64,000 bases of DNA from Limnochorda sp. LNt. Its GTDB lineage: Bacteria > Bacillota > Limnochordia > Limnochordales > Geochordaceae. Every line of letters starts with the position of its first letter. The stretch's first letter is position 1. The DNA is taken from NCBI RefSeq assembly GCF_035593265.1, contig NZ_CP141614.1:806001-870000 (forward strand), in the 5' to 3' direction. Made by a program: the position numbers and the translations under genes. Below are positions 60,967-64,000 of the stretch, piece by piece. Under the pieces are notes generated by a model. That model was given only the letters and a program-made list of their open reading frames with translations, was not told the DNA's origin and did no database searches.

Positions 60967-61621
60967 GCTGGCCTCCCGGATCGATCACACGCTGCTCAAG
61001 CCGCAGGCGTCGCCGGCGGACGTGGAGCGGCTGTGCCGGGAGGCGGTCGAGTGGCGCTTCTGCGCGGTCTGCGTCAACCCGGTCTACGTGCCTCTGGCGG
61101 TACGGGAGCTGGCGGGCACGGGCATCCGGGTCGCCTCGGTGGTGGGCTTTCCGCTGGGGGCCACGACGAGCCTGGCCAAAGCCGTGGAGGCGGCCGAGGC
61201 CGTGGCGGCGGGCGCCGCGGAGATCGACATGGTGGGCCCGCTGGGCCTGCTGCTGGGCGGAGACGAGAGGGCCTGGGCGGAGCACGTCCGGGCCGTGCGC
61301 CGGGCCATCGGGCCGTCGGCGGTGCTCAAGGTGATCCTGGAGACGGGCCTGCTCGACGAGCGGCTCAAGCGGACCGCCGCGCGCCTCGCCGTGGATGAGG
61401 GGGCGCACTTCGTCAAGACGTCGACGGGCTTCGGCCCCGGTGGAGCCACCGTCGAGGACGTGCGTCTGCTGGCGGAGACGGTGGCGGGACGGGCCCGGGT
61501 CAAGGCATCCGGCGGCATCCGCACCGCCGAGGACGCCCTGCGCCTGCTCGAGGCCGGGGCGGACCGGCTGGGGACCAGCTCCGGGGTGGCCATCGTGCAG
61601 GCCGTGGCCAGCCGCTCGTGA
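60950..61621 (+). CDS. deoC: Deoxyribose-phosphate aldolase
   Basis: A 223-residue class I aldolase splitting 2-deoxyribose-5-phosphate into glyceraldehyde-3-phosphate and acetaldehyde, for deoxynucleoside use. DHTLLKP, CVNPVYVPLA, VVGFPLGATTSLAKAVEA, AAEIDMV and the Schiff-base Lys in KASGGIRT are all present. Also KVILETGLL and FVKTSTGFGPGGA. ATG overlaps the permease stop and its stop overlaps the next gene (GTGA). Confidence 0.96.
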   Translation: MLRPDELASRIDHTLLKPQASPADVERLCREAVEWRFCAVCVNPVYVPLAVRELAGTGIRVASVVGFPLGATTSLAKAVEAAEAVAAGAAEIDMVGPLGLLLGGDERAWAEHVRAVRRAIGPSAVLKVILETGLLDERLKRTAARLAVDEGAHFVKTSTGFGPGGATVEDVRLLAETVAGRARVKASGGIRTAEDALRLLEAGADRLGTSSGVAIVQAVASRS

Positions 61622-62304
61622 GCGGGGGCTTCGTGGCGCGGGCCGGTCTGGACGAGTCGGGAAAGGGCGACTACTTCGGCCCGCTGGTCGCGGTGGCCGC
61701 CGCCGTGACCGAGGCCGGCGCCGAGCGGGAGATGGCGGAGCTGGGCGTGACCGACTCCAAGCGGCTGTCGGACCGGCGGTGCCTGGAGCTGGCCGAGACC
61801 CTGGCCCGGCGGGTCCCCTTCGAGACGGTCGTCATCGGCCCGGCCCGCTACAACCAGCTCTGGGATCGCCTGGGCAACGTCAACCGCATCCTGGCCTGGG
61901 CCCACGCCCGTGCGCTGGAGAACCTGCTGGCTCGGGTCGACGTCACGGTGGTGTTGGCCGACCAGTTCGCCCGGGATCCCGACCGGCTGGGCGGGGCGTT
62001 GATGGCCAGGGGACGGCGGGTCGAGTTGCGCCAGCGGCCCAGGGCCGAGACGGCGGACATGGCGGTGGCGGCCGCCTCGGTGCTGGCGAGGGCGAGATTC
62101 CTGCGGGAGCTGGAGCGCCTCTCCCGCACGGCCGGCATCCTGCTCCCCAAGGGCGCCACCCACGTGGAGGGACCGGCGCGGGAGCTGTGGCGGCGGGGAG
62201 GGCGGGAGCTCCTGGGGCAGTTCGCGAAGCTGCACTTCGCCATCACGGAGAGGGTGGCGGCCCTGGAGGCAGGAGGCCCTCGACCGGGCGGCGAAGGGCG
62301 GTAG
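61618..62304 (+). CDS. rnhC: Ribonuclease HIII, without the N-terminal domain
   Basis: A 228-residue type 2 RNase H that removes RNA from RNA/DNA hybrids. The start GLDESGKGDYFGPLV is the HIII signature, followed by LGVTDSKRLSDRR and MAVAAASVLARARFL. The usual HIII N-terminal TBP-like substrate-binding domain (about 80 residues, total about 300) is absent, so the protein begins nearly at the catalytic core. GTG overlaps the deoC stop. Confidence 0.9.
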   Translation: MSGGFVARAGLDESGKGDYFGPLVAVAAAVTEAGAEREMAELGVTDSKRLSDRRCLELAETLARRVPFETVVIGPARYNQLWDRLGNVNRILAWAHARALENLLARVDVTVVLADQFARDPDRLGGALMARGRRVELRQRPRAETADMAVAAASVLARARFLRELERLSRTAGILLPKGATHVEGPARELWRRGGRELLGQFAKLHFAITERVAALEAGGPRPGGEGR

Positions 62305-62334
62305 CGAACAGATGCGCGGGAGGGGGCGACGGAC

Positions 62335-63777
62335 GTGCGGCGGCTGGCAGTCTGGGCCGCGTTGACGGTGGCCCTGGCCGCGGGCCCGGCCATGGCGGGC
62401 GCCGCCGAGGCCCAACGGAGCGTGGCGCCAGGCACCCTGGCCCTGCGCATGTCGGAGAGCATGGGGTGGCCGGACCGCTTCAGCGCCGTGGTGCGGGTGG
62501 AGCCGGTCGCGGCCGCGGCGGGGAGCGGCGCGGTTTCCTTCCGGGTCGAGTCCTTCACCCCCGACACGTTTCGGTGGACGCCCATGGACCCGCGAGGGGT
62601 GGGCGGGACGGCCTGGCGGGGCTACCTCCACCTGGAGACCGGGGGGCCGGGTCCTCGCTTCACCTACGGATACGACGGCTTCCCCTTCCTGAGGGCGCTC
62701 GAGGTCTACTTCGGTATCTTCCGGCCACTGCCGGAGGGATCCCGGCTGGTCCTGGGGCAGGGCGTACGCCTGCTCAACCGCTCGGCCGTGGAGGCGGTGC
62801 TGTACGATAGCGGCGCCGGGCAGCAGGCTCACCTGGTGGTCGATGCCGAGACGGGGCTGGTGCTGCGGGCCTCCGTCCTGGCACCCGGGCGCAGCCAGGG
62901 CGAGAGCACCCCGCTGGTGAGCGCCGTGCGCTTCGACGTGGGTGCTGCGGTGGCCACGGTGGAGTACGAGGCACCGGTGCTGGGCGATGGGGGCCGGATG
63001 GTCCTGAGCCGGCGAGGCCGGGTCTGGTTTCTGTCGGAGGCGGTGGTGCACGATGGCGCCCAGGCGCACCGGGTGCGGCTCGAACAGGTGCGGCTGGGCG
63101 ACGAGGCCGGCCCGATGACCCGGCCCGACGTCTCGACCCTCCAGCGGCTGGCGGGGGCCCTCGAGCGAGCCCAGCAGGCCGTCCAGGAGCGGCGGTGGGA
63201 GGCCGCCGCGGCCGCGGCCCGCGAGGCGCTGGGTGTGGACCCGTACAACATCCGGGCCCACAACCTCCTGGGCTACGCGGCCATGGAGCGCGGCGACTGG
63301 GTGACGGCCGCCGGCGCCTTCGACCAGATCATCCATCTCGCGCCCGACTCGCCGCTGGGCTACAACAACCTGGCGTACCTCTACGCGGACAAGGGCTTCA
63401 ACCTGTCGCGGGCGTTGTCGCTGGCCCGGCGGGCTATGGACCTCTCCGGTGACGAGCCCGACGCCTCGGTGCTCGACACCTACGGGTGGGCCCTGTATCG
63501 CAACGGGCGGATCGACGAGGCCCGTCAGGTGCTGGAGCAGGCCGTGGCCGCCTCGGGCGACGACCCGCGCTCGCAGGCCGAAATCCTCTACCACCTGGGC
63601 GTGGTCCTGATCCGCATGGAGCGCCTCGACGAGGCGCGGCGCCTGCTGGGGCGGGCGATCGAGCTCGATCCGGACCTGGAGGAGGCGCGGGAGGCCCTCG
63701 GCCTGCTCGAGAGGGGAGAGCCGGGCATGATCGGGCTTCCGGCCGCCCGGGCCGGAGGGAGGGGCGCCGCGGCGTGA
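62335..63777 (+). CDS. Secreted protein with sigma-E/LolA-like and TPR domains
   Basis: A 480-residue exported protein. Signal peptide about 1-25 (AMAGAAEA). Residues about 35-255 resemble a MucB/RseB- or LolA-like beta fold (VSFRVESFTPDTFRW, VVDAETGLVLRASVL), followed by TPR repeats at about 275-470 (NIRAHNLLGYAAMERGDW, LGYNNLAYLYADKGFNLSRAL, DTYGWALYRNGRIDEARQVLEQ). A role in the envelope is likely, function unknown. GTG 62335 is used. Confidence 0.7.
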   Translation: MRRLAVWAALTVALAAGPAMAGAAEAQRSVAPGTLALRMSESMGWPDRFSAVVRVEPVAAAAGSGAVSFRVESFTPDTFRWTPMDPRGVGGTAWRGYLHLETGGPGPRFTYGYDGFPFLRALEVYFGIFRPLPEGSRLVLGQGVRLLNRSAVEAVLYDSGAGQQAHLVVDAETGLVLRASVLAPGRSQGESTPLVSAVRFDVGAAVATVEYEAPVLGDGGRMVLSRRGRVWFLSEAVVHDGAQAHRVRLEQVRLGDEAGPMTRPDVSTLQRLAGALERAQQAVQERRWEAAAAAAREALGVDPYNIRAHNLLGYAAMERGDWVTAAGAFDQIIHLAPDSPLGYNNLAYLYADKGFNLSRALSLARRAMDLSGDEPDASVLDTYGWALYRNGRIDEARQVLEQAVAASGDDPRSQAEILYHLGVVLIRMERLDEARRLLGRAIELDPDLEEAREALGLLERGEPGMIGLPAARAGGRGAAA

Positions 63778-64000
63778 CCCTCCGGTACGGCCAGGGCCGG
63801 GAGTGGCAGCCGTCGGGGGGCGCCGGCCCGATATGGCGCATCGACGGGCTCATCGAGCCGCAGGATGCTGGCTTACGCGCGCCCGAGGAGTCGGGGACGG
63901 AGCGTCTGGGAGCGTGGGTACGCCGGCTCCGCCTGGTCAGGGGGGTCGGACCGGTCCGCCAGCGCCGCCTGCAGGCGAGCGGCTACCAGGATCTCGTCGC
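63774..64000 (+). CDS. Partial gene, start of a helix-hairpin-helix protein
   Basis: The open frame starts with GTG 63774 overlapping the TPR gene stop (GTGA) and runs off the window edge. Only 75 residues are visible. The segment LVRGVGPVRQRRLQASGYQDLV resembles a helix-hairpin-helix (GxGP..R.L...GY), as in the YprB-type RNase H-like proteins of Bacillota. The identity stays open without the rest of the gene. Confidence 0.5.
   Translation, partial: MTLRYGQGREWQPSGGAGPIWRIDGLIEPQDAGLRAPEESGTERLGAWVRRLRLVRGVGPVRQRRLQASGYQDLV

Overview
The window is a GC-rich (about 70% by eye), gene-dense piece of chromosome with no rRNA, tRNA, IS element, prophage or CRISPR array that I can see. Several genes point to the Bacillota: paired M16 peptidases of the YmfF/YmfH type, an RNase HIII, a YutG-type PgpA and a Lon-like protease. 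A menaquinol-type bc complex with split cytochrome b fits the same group. Two tandem TolC-family genes with an adaptor and a MacB-type exporter suggest an outer membrane. My best guess is a diderm, high-GC Bacillota lineage such as Limnochordia. This is inference; no 16S gene is present to test it.

Layout, left to right. 0-3.4 kb: uridine kinase, diverging from a split B12-dependent acyl-CoA mutase whose two substrate-site residues match isobutyryl-CoA mutase rather than methylmalonyl-CoA mutase, then cutA. 3.5-10.2 kb: an efflux operon (two TolC proteins, adaptor, ABC ATPase, MacB-like permease) and a Spy/CpxP-like periplasmic protein, both preceded by TTCACG repeats. 10.2-17.2 kb: small hypotheticals, a TAXI-type TRAP transporter with DUF1850 protein, a metallophosphoesterase and endonuclease IV. 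17.4-27.3 kb: glutamate dehydrogenase, an ABC-2 exporter, an MFS carrier, malic enzyme (MaeB type), a HEAT-repeat protein and a frameshifted unknown gene.

27.3-38.6 kb: hemL, three tandem M42 aminopeptidases, an SDR, an HTH-TPR regulator, a frameshifted TPR gene, and a kinase-like/PD-(D/E)XK-like fusion next to hpt. 38.6-49.1 kb: dipeptidase, galU, a metal-binding HMA protein, an ECF S-component, a SufR-like regulator, an orphan ParA-like ATPase, a Lon-like protease, queG and a second glutamate dehydrogenase. 49.1-54.2 kb (minus strand): two membrane hypotheticals and a respiratory cluster of cupredoxin, cytochrome b6, subunit IV, Rieske protein, a 33-residue membrane peptide and diheme cytochrome c. 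54.3-64 kb: pgpA, a Ski2-like helicase, two M16 peptidases, a DMT permease, deoC, rnhC, a secreted TPR protein and a gene cut by the window edge.

Many genes are coupled by ATGA/GTGA overlaps and use GTG or TTG starts. Terminator-like hairpins are GC-rich and lack clear T-tracts. Four loci look broken by single-base frameshifts (about 10.3, 26.8/26.9, 35.9 and 60.2 kb), which may be real or may be sequence errors. Two convergent gene pairs overlap antisense by 205 and 272 bp. Carbon metabolism here (acyl-CoA mutase, malic enzyme, two glutamate dehydrogenases, peptidases, TRAP and ABC carriers) fits a heterotroph using amino acids, peptides and organic acids, with quinol oxidation through the bc complex.
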